Positions 1-6,746 of a DNA stretch of 64,000 nt are shown here, piece by piece. Every line of letters begins with the position of its first letter. Within the stretch, counting starts at the first letter, position 1. This DNA comes from Acidobacteriota bacterium (lineage in GTDB: Bacteria > Acidobacteriota > Vicinamibacteria > Vicinamibacterales > 2-12-FULL-66-21): positions 62,001 to 126,000 of the forward strand of contig JACPDI010000028.1 of assembly GCA_016184105.1 (NCBI GenBank), written 5' to 3'. A program made the translations under genes and the position numbers. Under the pieces are notes generated by a model. It ran no database searches, was not told where the DNA came from, and worked only from the letters and a program-made list of their open reading frames with translations.

Positions 1-29
1 CGGTGAACGGCCCCGGCGTCCGAGCCCGT

Positions 30-476
30 TCAACTTTTCAGATCTGGGAACTCCGACTCGATCCACGATTCGACGGCTTCATAGAACTTCGTCGCCTTTT
101 TCAGAATCTCCTCAGCCTCGGTACCCGTGGCGACGCGAGACCGCGTGTAGTCAATCACGTTGCGTTTACGGCGGCATGTCTCGAAGTAGTCGGCGTAATT
201 ATCCGCGGCGACACCGAGCGCCAGCTTGATGCTCTCGAAAGAAATCTTGTGGTGGCCGGTCCTGGCCGTCACGCGGTAGCCGGCGCACGCGATCGCCATG
301 GTCGCGGCCAGGAGTGCCGCGTTGTACGCCGTTGCGAATCGCCGGTCCGCAGAGAGGCCGGCGACCGTTGCGTCGGCCAGATCGCGCGCAATGAGTGCCC
401 GCACGTCATCGAGTTCCCTTTTCGAGGTTCGATGCCGTTGAACGTCGCGGCTGGCCAATAACTTCGTCCAGGTCAC
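30..476 (-). CDS. HEPN domain protein, partner of the adjacent nucleotidyltransferase
   Basis: This 148-residue all-alpha protein looks like a HEPN domain. The N-terminal half has LSADRRFATAYNAAL (about residues 41-55), typical of HEPN proteins paired with minimal nucleotidyltransferases, and the active-site-like stretch RKRNVIDY sits near residues 103-110, in place of the usual RxxxxxH. The GTG start at 476 makes the gene overlap the end of the nucleotidyltransferase gene by 71 nt, so the two are translationally linked. In known HEPN/MNT modules the HEPN protein is an RNase toxin and the nucleotidyltransferase AMPylates it. Toxicity here is inference. No later start preserves the conserved N-terminus. 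Confidence 0.8.
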   Translation of the reverse strand: MTWTKLLASRDVQRHRTSKRELDDVRALIARDLADATVAGLSADRRFATAYNAALLAATMAIACAGYRVTARTGHHKISFESIKLALGVAADNYADYFETCRRKRNVIDYTRSRVATGTEAEEILKKATKFYEAVESWIESEFPDLKS

Positions 477-1044
477 GCTGGCATCCTTTCACGAATTCCT
501 TTGGGCCCCGTAGAACCTCAGAGAGGAAGTGATCCTGGGCCGCCACGTTCTTTCGGAACTCGCGCGCCGAATAAGTGGTCACGTTGACGTCTCTTCCGAG
601 CCGGCCCTCGGTTTTCCGAAGCGCCGGGGCGAGTTCGGCCAGGCCAACGGTGCCGACGACCAGCAAGTCCACGTCGCTGAGCGCATGTTCCTGAGCGCGG
701 GCCATTGAGCCGAAAACAAAGGCACAGTTGATGCGCCCCTGAAAGGGTTCGAGCGCCTCTCGAAGCGTTGGCAACAACCCCGCGGTCTTCTCGAGGAGAC
801 CGCGTAGCTCGGGGAACAGAGGAGATCGGGTTTCGGCCCTGAAGTACGTCCTGGTTCCCTCGCGGCGCTGTTGCAGAATACCGGCATCGACAAGAGCCTT
901 CAGCGCCCGCTGCAAGCTGGAAGGAGTGGTTCGGAGAAAGTGGGCCAGCTCGGACAGATACCACCATTTGTCCGGCTGAGTCAGCGTCGCGGCGAGCAGT
1001 TGTCCGCGAACTGTCGGAAATAATGCCCTCAGCGCGTTGTCCAT
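406..1044 (-). CDS. Winged-helix / minimal nucleotidyltransferase (MNT antitoxin-like)
   Basis: A 212-residue fusion of an N-terminal winged helix (about 1-75, with a recognition helix near TTPSSLQRALKALVDAG) and a C-terminal Pol-beta-like nucleotidyltransferase. The signature GSMARAQEHALSDVDLL runs from about residue 112 with Asp124 and Asp126; a third acidic residue is at about Asp152. An upstream GTG (1107) and ATG (1071) are in frame, but homologous proteins begin with an ALxxLFP-type motif, matching the ATG at 1044. That start also leaves the GCGTAA palindrome free upstream. With the overlapping HEPN gene it forms a toxin-antitoxin-like pair, and the winged helix suggests autoregulation. 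Confidence 0.8.
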   Translation of the reverse strand: MDNALRALFPTVRGQLLAATLTQPDKWWYLSELAHFLRTTPSSLQRALKALVDAGILQQRREGTRTYFRAETRSPLFPELRGLLEKTAGLLPTLREALEPFQGRINCAFVFGSMARAQEHALSDVDLLVVGTVGLAELAPALRKTEGRLGRDVNVTTYSAREFRKNVAAQDHFLSEVLRGPKEFVKGCQRDLDEVIGQPRRSTASNLEKGTR

Positions 1045-1053
1045 ACGCACAAC

Positions 1054-1081
1054 GCGTAAATTATTACGCATAACGCGTAAT
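1054..1081. promoter_or_regulatory. GCGTAA/TTACGC operator upstream of the nucleotidyltransferase gene
   Basis: Three alternating half-sites lie just upstream of the ATG at 1044: GCGTAA (1054-1059), TTACGC (1064-1069) and GCGTAA (1075-1080). The last two form a palindrome with 7-bp arms, ATTACGC and GCGTAAT (1063-1081). The AT-rich core overlaps the likely -10 region. The winged-helix domain encoded next door is the obvious candidate ligand. This is inference from position and symmetry. Confidence 0.6.
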
Positions 1082-1308
1082 GCAGACAAGCTGGGCGTCG
1101 CGGGCACCCGTCAGGAGCGCGTAGTTCCGGCTACGCTCGTTCGGCACCCGTCCATGATCTGTGCCAAGCCTCAACGCTAAATTTAGGACCACGACAATTG
1201 GCGCAGTCGCCGTCCTATGTTGTTTGCCGATCCTCGCCAGCCCTCCGTGCGCTTTCGGATCGCTTGGTGGAGCGTCCGCGCCTTCTGCGCGTTCCGCGGT
1301 GAGCGCTC
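1082..1308. other. Intergenic region, no gene recognised
   Basis: No reading frame here looks coding. The left part holds only unstructured GC-rich sequence. The right end (about 1279-1308) is a copy of the dispersed TTCTGCGCGTTCCGCGGTGA repeat and abuts the stop codon of the threonine dehydrogenase gene. Confidence 0.5.
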
Positions 1309-2328
1309 TTATCGGGCGTAGCGCTTGCGAATGGCCGGCATGAGATATTCGGCAAACGCGCGCTCCAGATCGTAGGCCGGCGCGAAGCTCCAATCGCGGC
1401 GCGCGGCCGCATCGTCCACGTCTTCCGGCCACGAGTCGACGATCCCCTGCCGCCGGTGGTCCACCTCGAAGGTGATCGCCGCCGACGGAAACTCCCGCAG
1501 CACGATCTGGCGGATCTCTTCGGCCGAGGCGTTGAACGCGCGCACGTTGTAAGCCGCGAGCGTCAGGCGCTCGCGCGGCGCCGCAGCCAGCGCCAGGAGC
1601 GCGTCCACGCCGTCAGGCATCGCCATGAAGGGAATGCGCGTATCCGGCCGCACGAAGCAGGCGTAAGGCTCCCCTTGCGCTGCGGCGTGCAGCATCTCCG
1701 GCCCGTAATCCGACGTCCCGCCTGACGGAACGGTGACCGCCGAAATCAGTCCCGGGAAGCGGACGCTGCGAAAGTCGACGTGGCCGTTGGTGGGCTTCGG
1801 CGCCAGCTGCTTGTAGTGCCGCGCGTAGTAGCGGCCGATCTGCTCGCAGTACAACTTGTTGCACCCGTACATCGTTGTCGGCTGCGCCCACTCATCTTCA
1901 CGCACCGCGCCCGCCGCGCGCTTGGCCTCGAGGCTCGGCAGGCCGTACGCCGCGATGGATGAGGGGTACAGGAACGTCACGGGCCTGCCGTGCGACTCGG
2001 CTTCCTTCTGCGCGAACTCCAGCAGGTTGAGCGTGCCTTCGACGTTCACCTGATGGGCCGTCACCGGGGTGATCTCGGATCGCGTGGACAGAAGGGCGGC
2101 AAGGTGAAACACCAGCTCGACCTGGTACTCCGCCAGGAGGCGCTCGAGCAGGCCGCGATCGAGAATCGACCCCGTGTACTCGCGCGAGATACGCGGCGTG
2201 AGGGCGGAGTCGAGTGGATTGACGTCGAGCGTGATGATGGCGCGGGAGCGATCCGCGGACAGCCTCGCGATGAGGCCGTGTCCGATCTCGCCGCCGGCGC
2301 CCGTGATGAGGACAGCGGGTCTGCGCAC
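1309..2328 (-). CDS. Short-chain type L-threonine 3-dehydrogenase (NAD-dependent)
   Basis: A 339-residue extended SDR with the Rossmann motif GAGGEIG at residues 10-16 and the catalytic YGCNK (YxxxK) after the YPSS segment. PTTMYG, RYPGL-like RFPGLIS, the GGTSDYGPE loop and MPDGVDALL are the hallmarks that separate SDR-type threonine dehydrogenases from UDP-sugar epimerases. The reaction oxidises L-threonine to 2-amino-3-oxobutyrate, on the route to glycine and acetyl-CoA. It starts with GTG 8 nt from a -10-like TATAAT, in a divergent 22-bp gap with the broken M64 peptidase gene. No ketobutyrate ligase gene is nearby. Confidence 0.85.
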   Translation of the reverse strand: MRRPAVLITGAGGEIGHGLIARLSADRSRAIITLDVNPLDSALTPRISREYTGSILDRGLLERLLAEYQVELVFHLAALLSTRSEITPVTAHQVNVEGTLNLLEFAQKEAESHGRPVTFLYPSSIAAYGLPSLEAKRAAGAVREDEWAQPTTMYGCNKLYCEQIGRYYARHYKQLAPKPTNGHVDFRSVRFPGLISAVTVPSGGTSDYGPEMLHAAAQGEPYACFVRPDTRIPFMAMPDGVDALLALAAAPRERLTLAAYNVRAFNASAEEIRQIVLREFPSAAITFEVDHRRQGIVDSWPEDVDDAAARRDWSFAPAYDLERAFAEYLMPAIRKRYAR

Positions 2329-2336
2329 GAGCTGTG

Positions 2337-2344
2337 ATTATACT
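2337..2344. promoter_or_regulatory. Shared divergent -10 element (threonine dehydrogenase / M64 remnant)
   Basis: The octamer ATTATACT reads as TATACT on the plus strand (2339-2344), 6 nt before the ATG at 2351, and as TATAAT on the minus strand (2342-2337), 8 nt before the GTG at 2328. Both transcripts would begin at or within about 2 nt of their start codons. No clear -35 is visible in either direction. Confidence 0.5.
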
Positions 2345-2350
2345 TTGCGA

Positions 2351-2837
2351 ATGCGCGCGGTCGCTGCGCTCATCCTGCTTCTTGCTGCATCGCCCCTCGC
2401 CGCCCAGACGGCCGACTCGTTCGACGGCACGTTCGCGCCACGCATCATGCGTGTGGATTATTTCCACACGGGAGGGAAGGGCCTCGAGGTGTTCTCGCTC
2501 GATCGGATCGTCGATGACGGCCCCTGGGCGGGCAGCCGCACGCGGCAACCGCACGTTCCACGAGTCGCTGCGCTTTCCGTGGCCGAACAGGCCCGTCCGC
2601 GTGGTCCTGCAGAAGCGGCAGCCCGATCACTCCTTCGCCGAAGCCTGGTCGGTTGCGATCGATCCGGCGTCGCGCCTCGTCAACCGCGCGCCGCTCGCGC
2701 CGGCCGGCGCCGTGTGGACGCTTTTCGAAAGCGGCGCCCGCGCGGGCAAGGTGGACCTCGTGATCCTCGGCGACGGCTACACCGCAGAAGGCGCAGAACA
2801 CGCAGTCCGCCTATTCTGCGGTGAACTTACCGGATGA
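2351..2837 (+). pseudogene. Peptidase M64 (IgA peptidase-type) remnant, frameshifted and truncated
   Basis: A signal peptide (MRAVAALILLLAASPLAAQ) and the M64 N-terminal domain begin at ATG 2351 in one frame up to DDGPWAGSRT (about 2545). The similarity then resumes in another frame at RGNRTFHESLRFPWP and runs through LVILGDGYTAE at about 2790. About 30 residues normally between these segments are missing. After GDGYT the frame runs straight into a copy of the TTCTGCGG dispersed repeat and stops at 2837; the zinc-binding HExxH domain is absent. It cannot encode an active peptidase. Confidence 0.75.
2781..2826. repeat. Dispersed GCAGAA/TTCTGCGG repeat at the M64 breakpoint
   Basis: Ends form an inverted repeat, ACCGCAGAA (2781-2789) and TTCTGCGGT (2814-2822), around an inner GGCG...CGCC. 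It lies exactly where the M64 similarity ends, and between two convergent genes where it could also act as a hairpin. Related copies are near 1279, 19601, 20671, 24766, 35426, 42647, 51474 and 53814. Confidence 0.6.
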
Positions 2838-3663
2838 AGAACGACGCCAGCAGCGACGCGACCGTCAGCGCGAGGCAGAGGAACGCGATCAGCAGGTGGT
2901 TGCCCCGCTCGGGCCGGCGGGGGTCTAGGAGAAATGACGCCAGGTAGCCGCCGAGGAAGCCGCCGCCGTGCGCCCAGTTGTCCACGCCCGGCATGAGCAG
3001 CCCGAACAGGAACAGCGTCATCGCGTAGCCGGCCGCCTGCGTCTTCACGATGCTGCTCGACTGGCGCCCGTAGTGCACCATCGCGCCGAGCAGGCCGAAA
3101 ATCGGCGCCGACGCGCCGAGCGTCAGGAACGACCCCCCTACGATCGGGACGCCCCCGAGCAGAAGGCCCATCACACTGCTCATCACGAAGCCGACGACGC
3201 TCCCGACGGTGTAGATGATGACCGTGCGGCCGGTGCCAAACAGCTCTTCCGCGGCGGGACCGAGCTGCCGGACCCACATCATGTTGAACACGATGTGCAG
3301 CGCCCCGCCGTGCAGCCAGCCCGCGCTCAGCACGGTCCACCATCGCCCCGCTTGGAAGACGGGCACGGCGCCGCTCGCGCCGAAGTAGAACATCGCTTCG
3401 GGACTGGGGGACAGAAACGTGAGCAGCCCGCGCGTGCGGATGCCGGATCCCGAGTAGATCAGCATCAGGAGGTACAGCGCCGCGCACGCGGCCGTGACCG
3501 TCTCGGCGAAGCCGAAATCCGCGCCAAGACGCCGCAACGCCGGCGTGAACCCCCACAGTCCGGGGTTCCACCGGCCGCACGTGAAACAGCGCTCATCGTT
3601 GACGCCGACGAGATTTCCGCAGGAAGGACAGACAACCGAACCGGTGCGCTGGCGACCGAACAT
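2827..3663 (-). CDS. Rhomboid family intramembrane serine protease with N-terminal zinc ribbon
   Basis: A 278-residue membrane protein. Residues 1-35 hold two CxxC pairs (CPSCG and CFTCG), a likely zinc ribbon. Six or more hydrophobic segments follow, with WxxLSAGWLHGGALHIVFNM (the conserved helix-2 HxxxHxxxN region), the nucleophile segment LGASAPIFGLLG (Ser in GAS) and the catalytic His in NWAHGGGFLGGY. GASG is changed to GASA, but Ser and His are both present, so activity is plausible. Substrates are unknown. It may start near-leaderless, since TATGCT lies 12 nt before the ATG. Confidence 0.88.
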   Translation of the reverse strand: MFGRQRTGSVVCPSCGNLVGVNDERCFTCGRWNPGLWGFTPALRRLGADFGFAETVTAACAALYLLMLIYSGSGIRTRGLLTFLSPSPEAMFYFGASGAVPVFQAGRWWTVLSAGWLHGGALHIVFNMMWVRQLGPAAEELFGTGRTVIIYTVGSVVGFVMSSVMGLLLGGVPIVGGSFLTLGASAPIFGLLGAMVHYGRQSSSIVKTQAAGYAMTLFLFGLLMPGVDNWAHGGGFLGGYLASFLLDPRRPERGNHLLIAFLCLALTVASLLASFFIR

Positions 3664-3690
3664 GCAGGAAGTTCAAGCATATCTCACTAG

Positions 3691-3742
3691 CAGTGGTCAG
3701 TGGTCAGTGGTCAGTGGACAGAGGGGTTCGCGGAGTGGTCAG
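3691..3742. repeat. Degenerate TGGTCAG heptamer array
   Basis: Four to five back-to-back units of (A)GTGGTC fill the gap between the divergent rhomboid and SDR genes, ending in a drifted unit at GAGTGGTCAG. The same unit, in both orientations, is at 37961-38077. It resembles the heptanucleotide STRR arrays known from cyanobacteria. Confidence 0.7.
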
Positions 3743-3752
3743 CTAGAGCGGC

Positions 3753-4703
3753 ATGAGGGTGCTGCTGACGGGGGGGACGGGCTACCTGGGGCGCGCGATT
3801 GCGCGGGCGCTGGCGCGCCGCGGCCACCACGCGGTGATCTTCGCGCGGTCGGCGCGTGCCGCCGTGGCCGGAGGCCTGCCGGGTATCGCCGTCGACGGCG
3901 ACGTCCGCGATGCGGCGGCGCTGGCGAGCGCGGCGGCGGGCTGCGACGCGCTCTGCCATACCGCGGCGCTCGTCAGCGTCTGGCGCCGGCGGCGGCAGGA
4001 CTTCCACGACGTGAACGTCGGAGGGTTGCTCAACGCGCTCGACGCCGCCGCGCATCATCGCATCACCCGAATCGTGTACACCTCGTCGTTCCTGGCCCTG
4101 CCTCCGGCGGGCGCCGCGGAGCAGGCGCCGGCCGGCAACGATTACCAGCGCACGAAGAGGGACGCGGAGCGCGCAGCCGCCGACGCACTCGCGCGCGGCG
4201 CGCCGCTCGTGCGGTTGTATCCCGGTGGCTTGTACGGGCCGGGCGAAAGTACGGAAGGGAACCTCGTCGGCCGCCTCGTGGCGGACCATCTGGGCGGACG
4301 GCTGCCCGGAATCGTCGGCGCGGATCGCACGTGGTCGTTCGCCTTCGTGGACGACGTGGCGGAGGCACACGTCTCGTCGCTGGAGCGTGGCGCTGCAGGC
4401 GCGGCTTACGCGTTGGGCGGCGAGAACGCGCCCCAGATGAGGCTGTTTGAGATTCTTCACCAGCTCACCGGACGCGACCTGCCGCGCCGGATCCCGGTTG
4501 CCGCCGCGCGAATAGTCGCCATCTGGGAAGAATTACGCGCCGCGATCCTGAATCGGACACCGTTGTTGACACGGGGGACGGTGCACGTGCTCAGCCACGA
4601 CTGGCCGCTCGATTCCTCCGCGGCGATGCGCGACTTGGACTATCGAATCACGCCGCTCTCGCGCGGTCTTGCCGCTGTGGTAGCAAGCCTGTCGGGGCAC
4701 TGA
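3753..4703 (+). CDS. NAD-dependent epimerase/dehydratase family protein
   Basis: A 316-residue extended SDR: nucleotide-binding GGTGYLG at residues 7-13, the DVRD segment near residue 50 and the catalytic YQRTK (YxxxK) at about residues 131-135, followed by the LYPGGLYGPGE substrate loop. It resembles NAD-dependent dihydroflavonol reductase/epimerase-like proteins; the substrate cannot be assigned. It follows a heptamer repeat array and stands alone on the plus strand, with no sugar-nucleotide genes near it. Confidence 0.75.
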   Translation: MRVLLTGGTGYLGRAIARALARRGHHAVIFARSARAAVAGGLPGIAVDGDVRDAAALASAAAGCDALCHTAALVSVWRRRRQDFHDVNVGGLLNALDAAAHHRITRIVYTSSFLALPPAGAAEQAPAGNDYQRTKRDAERAAADALARGAPLVRLYPGGLYGPGESTEGNLVGRLVADHLGGRLPGIVGADRTWSFAFVDDVAEAHVSSLERGAAGAAYALGGENAPQMRLFEILHQLTGRDLPRRIPVAAARIVAIWEELRAAILNRTPLLTRGTVHVLSHDWPLDSSAAMRDLDYRITPLSRGLAAVVASLSGH

Positions 4704-4770
4704 ACTTGCAGTCCAGGTCGGTGCCCTGCGAGGGTGATTACAAACCCAATCCTGGCATGGGGGAGGCCCC

Positions 4771-4986
4771 ATGATTTGTTCATTTTGCGGGCTGGAAACA
4801 GGCTTGCCGACGTCGCACGAGACACAGGCCGCGTGTATCGAAGCGTTGCGCTCGCAGGTGTCGGAACTGCGCAACGTTCTCGAGCATACGCGCCATCCGG
4901 GAGATCCCGAAGATCCCCCGCACGGTCTGGCGCAGGCGGCCGCGATTGCCGGCGGCGACAGCGGCAAGGCAGGCACGAGCCACTAG
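4771..4986 (+). CDS. Small CxxC protein, function unknown
   Basis: A 71-residue protein beginning MICSFCG, with a possible zinc site formed by CSFC and H16/C22-type residues (SHETQAACIEAL), then a helical stretch and a polar tail. A good GGGGGAGG Shine-Dalgarno lies 4-10 nt before the ATG, which is the main support that it is a gene. No family recognised. Confidence 0.5.
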   Translation: MICSFCGLETGLPTSHETQAACIEALRSQVSELRNVLEHTRHPGDPEDPPHGLAQAAAIAGGDSGKAGTSH

Positions 4987-4995
4987 GCGCCGAGA

Positions 4996-5016
4996 CGTCC
5001 TCGTGCCTCGTGCCTG
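4996..5016. repeat. Short CCTCGTG heptamer repeat
   Basis: CCTCGTGCCTCGTGCCTGA is a two-and-a-half-unit tandem of a heptamer just after the small CxxC gene. It looks like a minor member of the same class of degenerate heptamer arrays as those at 3691 and 37961. Confidence 0.4.
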
Positions 5017-5073
5017 AACTTTACGCTGCGATCGCCTGCACGTTCATGGAACGGCAATCAAGGTACCGTCCGC

Positions 5074-5619
5074 TCAGTGCACGCCACGACTCATCTGCAG
5101 CGACATCGGGTCCGCACCCAGACGACGGATCGCGGTTTCCCACATGACGCTCGGATCCACATCGAAGATCAAATCGGGCTCCACGCTGGCGATGAGCCAC
5201 GAGGATTCGGCGAGCTCTTCGTCGAGCTGGCCGGGCCCCCACCCGGCGTAGCCGGCGAGCACCCGCGCGCGCGGCGCCGCCGGCGATTCCAGGACGCGCC
5301 GCAAGACGAGCGGCGAACTCGATAGATACACACCGTCCACGATCTGCCGCGCGTCGGGACCGGGCTCGTGATCGATGACGATCCACCCGCGTTCCGGCTC
5401 GACAGGTCCGCCGATCCAGAGGCGCAGCCCGTTGCCGCCGACCACCTGGGGCTCGAGGCGGACGGCGTCGGCCGCCGCGACGTCGGTCGGACGATTGAGG
5501 ACGAGGCCAAACGCCCCCTCCGGCGCGTGCTCGCAGAGCAGCACAACCGATTTCGCGAAATTGGGATCCTGCAGCTGCGGCATCGAGAGGAGGAGCGAGG
5601 GCGCGAGCGAGTCCGACAT
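5074..5619 (-). CDS. YqgE/AlgH family protein (UPF0301)
   Basis: At 181 residues this has the usual UPF0301 size and the family landmarks: SLLLSMPQLQDPNFAKSVVLLCEH near the start, GLVLNRPT (about 38-45), the WIGGPVEPERG segment and the LAGYAGWGPGQLDEEL motif. AlgH/YqgE proteins are small cytoplasmic proteins of poorly defined function; in many genomes they sit beside ruvX, which here is 27 kb away. The ATG at 5619 lies 6 nt after a TAGAAT hexamer that overlaps the queG stop codon, so it may be separately transcribed and leaderless. Confidence 0.92.
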   Translation of the reverse strand: MSDSLAPSLLLSMPQLQDPNFAKSVVLLCEHAPEGAFGLVLNRPTDVAAADAVRLEPQVVGGNGLRLWIGGPVEPERGWIVIDHEPGPDARQIVDGVYLSSSPLVLRRVLESPAAPRARVLAGYAGWGPGQLDEELAESSWLIASVEPDLIFDVDPSVMWETAIRRLGADPMSLQMSRGVH

Positions 5620-5625
5620 GCTGCT

Positions 5626-5631
5626 ATTCTA
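5626..5631 (-). promoter_or_regulatory. -10-like hexamer of yqgE (leaderless arrangement)
   Basis: TAGAAT on the minus strand ends 6 nt before the ATG at 5619, which would place +1 on the A of the start codon. The TAG is also the stop codon of queG. Confidence 0.4.
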
Positions 5632-6684
5632 AGCGTGCCGGGTCGCCGCCAGTTTTGCTCTTGCCCATGTGACGTGCCCTTGAACCAGCGGATCGCCGAT
5701 CGAGGGGGCGTCGATTGGCTCGTCGAAGACCGCCGCCGCCGACGGGTCGCCGCAGTTGCCAATCGCGACTGCGATGTTGCGGCGCAGCCGCTTCACTCGC
5801 GCGCGCGTCATCGGCGTGCCCGTGATCGCCTGCCTCAGCTCGGCATCCCGCATGCGCCAGAGCCGCAGCAGGTCCGCGTCCGCAAACGCGGCGCGGGGTC
5901 GCCACGCGGCGTCGCGGCTGATCGCGGCCACGGCGTCCGCATTCCAGGGGCACACTTCCTGGCAGATGTCGCAGCCGTACACGTGGCGTCCCATCTGCCC
6001 GCGGAGCGCCTCCGGGATGCTGCCCTTCAACTCAATCGTCAGGTACGAGATGCACCGCGTGGCATCCACCACGCGGTCGCCGACGATGGCCTCCGTGGGA
6101 CACGCCTCGATGCAGAGCGTGCACGTGCCGCACCGATCCGGTTCGGGCCGATCCGGCTCGAGCGGGAGACTGCAGAGGATCTCGCACAGGAACAGCCACG
6201 AGCCGAGCGCCGGATTGATGAGACAGGCATTCTTGCCAATCCACCCGAGGCCGGCGGCGCCGGCGGCGACGCGCTCGACGACCGGACCCGTGTCCACGTA
6301 GCGGCGTGACTCGAACGACGGGCCGCAGCGCGCCCGCATCCACGCCTCGAGCTGTTCCAGGCGCGAGCCGAGCACGTCATGGTAGTCGTCGCCCCACGCA
6401 TAGCGCGACAGCAGCGCCGCGTGCGGATCGACTCGTTCAAGCGATGCCGGTGCGCCGGTGTTGTAGATGGCGCCGAGGACGACGATCGACCGCGCGGAAG
6501 GCAGCACGGCGCGCGGGTCCAGCCGCCGCTCGGCGGTGCGCGCCATGTAGTGCATCTCGCCGTGGTACCCACGGCCGAGCCAGTCGGCGAGAAACCTCAG
6601 CTCTGGCTGCGGATCGGCGGTCGCGATGCCGCACAGCTCGAACCCCAGCGCGCGCGCGCGGGCCTTCACGTCGGTGGATTCCAC
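5629..6684 (-). CDS. queG: Epoxyqueuosine reductase
   Basis: Reduces epoxyqueuosine to queuosine in tRNA wobble position 34, using cobalamin and two [4Fe-4S] clusters. The 351-residue product has the cobalamin-domain catalytic segment YVDTGPVVER, then GWIGKNACLI, and two ferredoxin-like cysteine sets, CGTCTLCIEACP and CDICQEVCPWN, with the intervening CISYLTIELKG. A C-terminal HEAT-like region follows. The reading frame stays open far upstream into aconitase, but similarity begins at the GTG at 6684 (VESTDVKARARALGF). No other queuosine genes are in the window. Confidence 0.92.
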   Translation of the reverse strand: MESTDVKARARALGFELCGIATADPQPELRFLADWLGRGYHGEMHYMARTAERRLDPRAVLPSARSIVVLGAIYNTGAPASLERVDPHAALLSRYAWGDDYHDVLGSRLEQLEAWMRARCGPSFESRRYVDTGPVVERVAAGAAGLGWIGKNACLINPALGSWLFLCEILCSLPLEPDRPEPDRCGTCTLCIEACPTEAIVGDRVVDATRCISYLTIELKGSIPEALRGQMGRHVYGCDICQEVCPWNADAVAAISRDAAWRPRAAFADADLLRLWRMRDAELRQAITGTPMTRARVKRLRRNIAVAIGNCGDPSAAAVFDEPIDAPSIGDPLVQGHVTWARAKLAATRHA

Positions 6685-6689
6685 GCGGT

Positions 6690-6740
6690 ATCCGTCAGAA
6701 CCATCCGTCAGAACGAGTCGGAAGAACCACCCGGTAGAAC
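6690..6740. repeat. Short direct repeat between acnA and queG
   Basis: The decamer CCGTCAGAAC occurs twice, 12 nt apart, followed by drifted partial units (CGGAAGAACC, GGTAGAACC). It is another small heptamer-like array in a short intergenic space and leaves no room for a strong Shine-Dalgarno before queG. Confidence 0.35.
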
Positions 6741-6746
6741 CTGTTG

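Noticed and set aside
1309-2328. UDP-glucose 4-epimerase
   Set aside because: The YPSS, PTTMYG, PGLIS and GGTSDY segments match SDR-type threonine dehydrogenase better.
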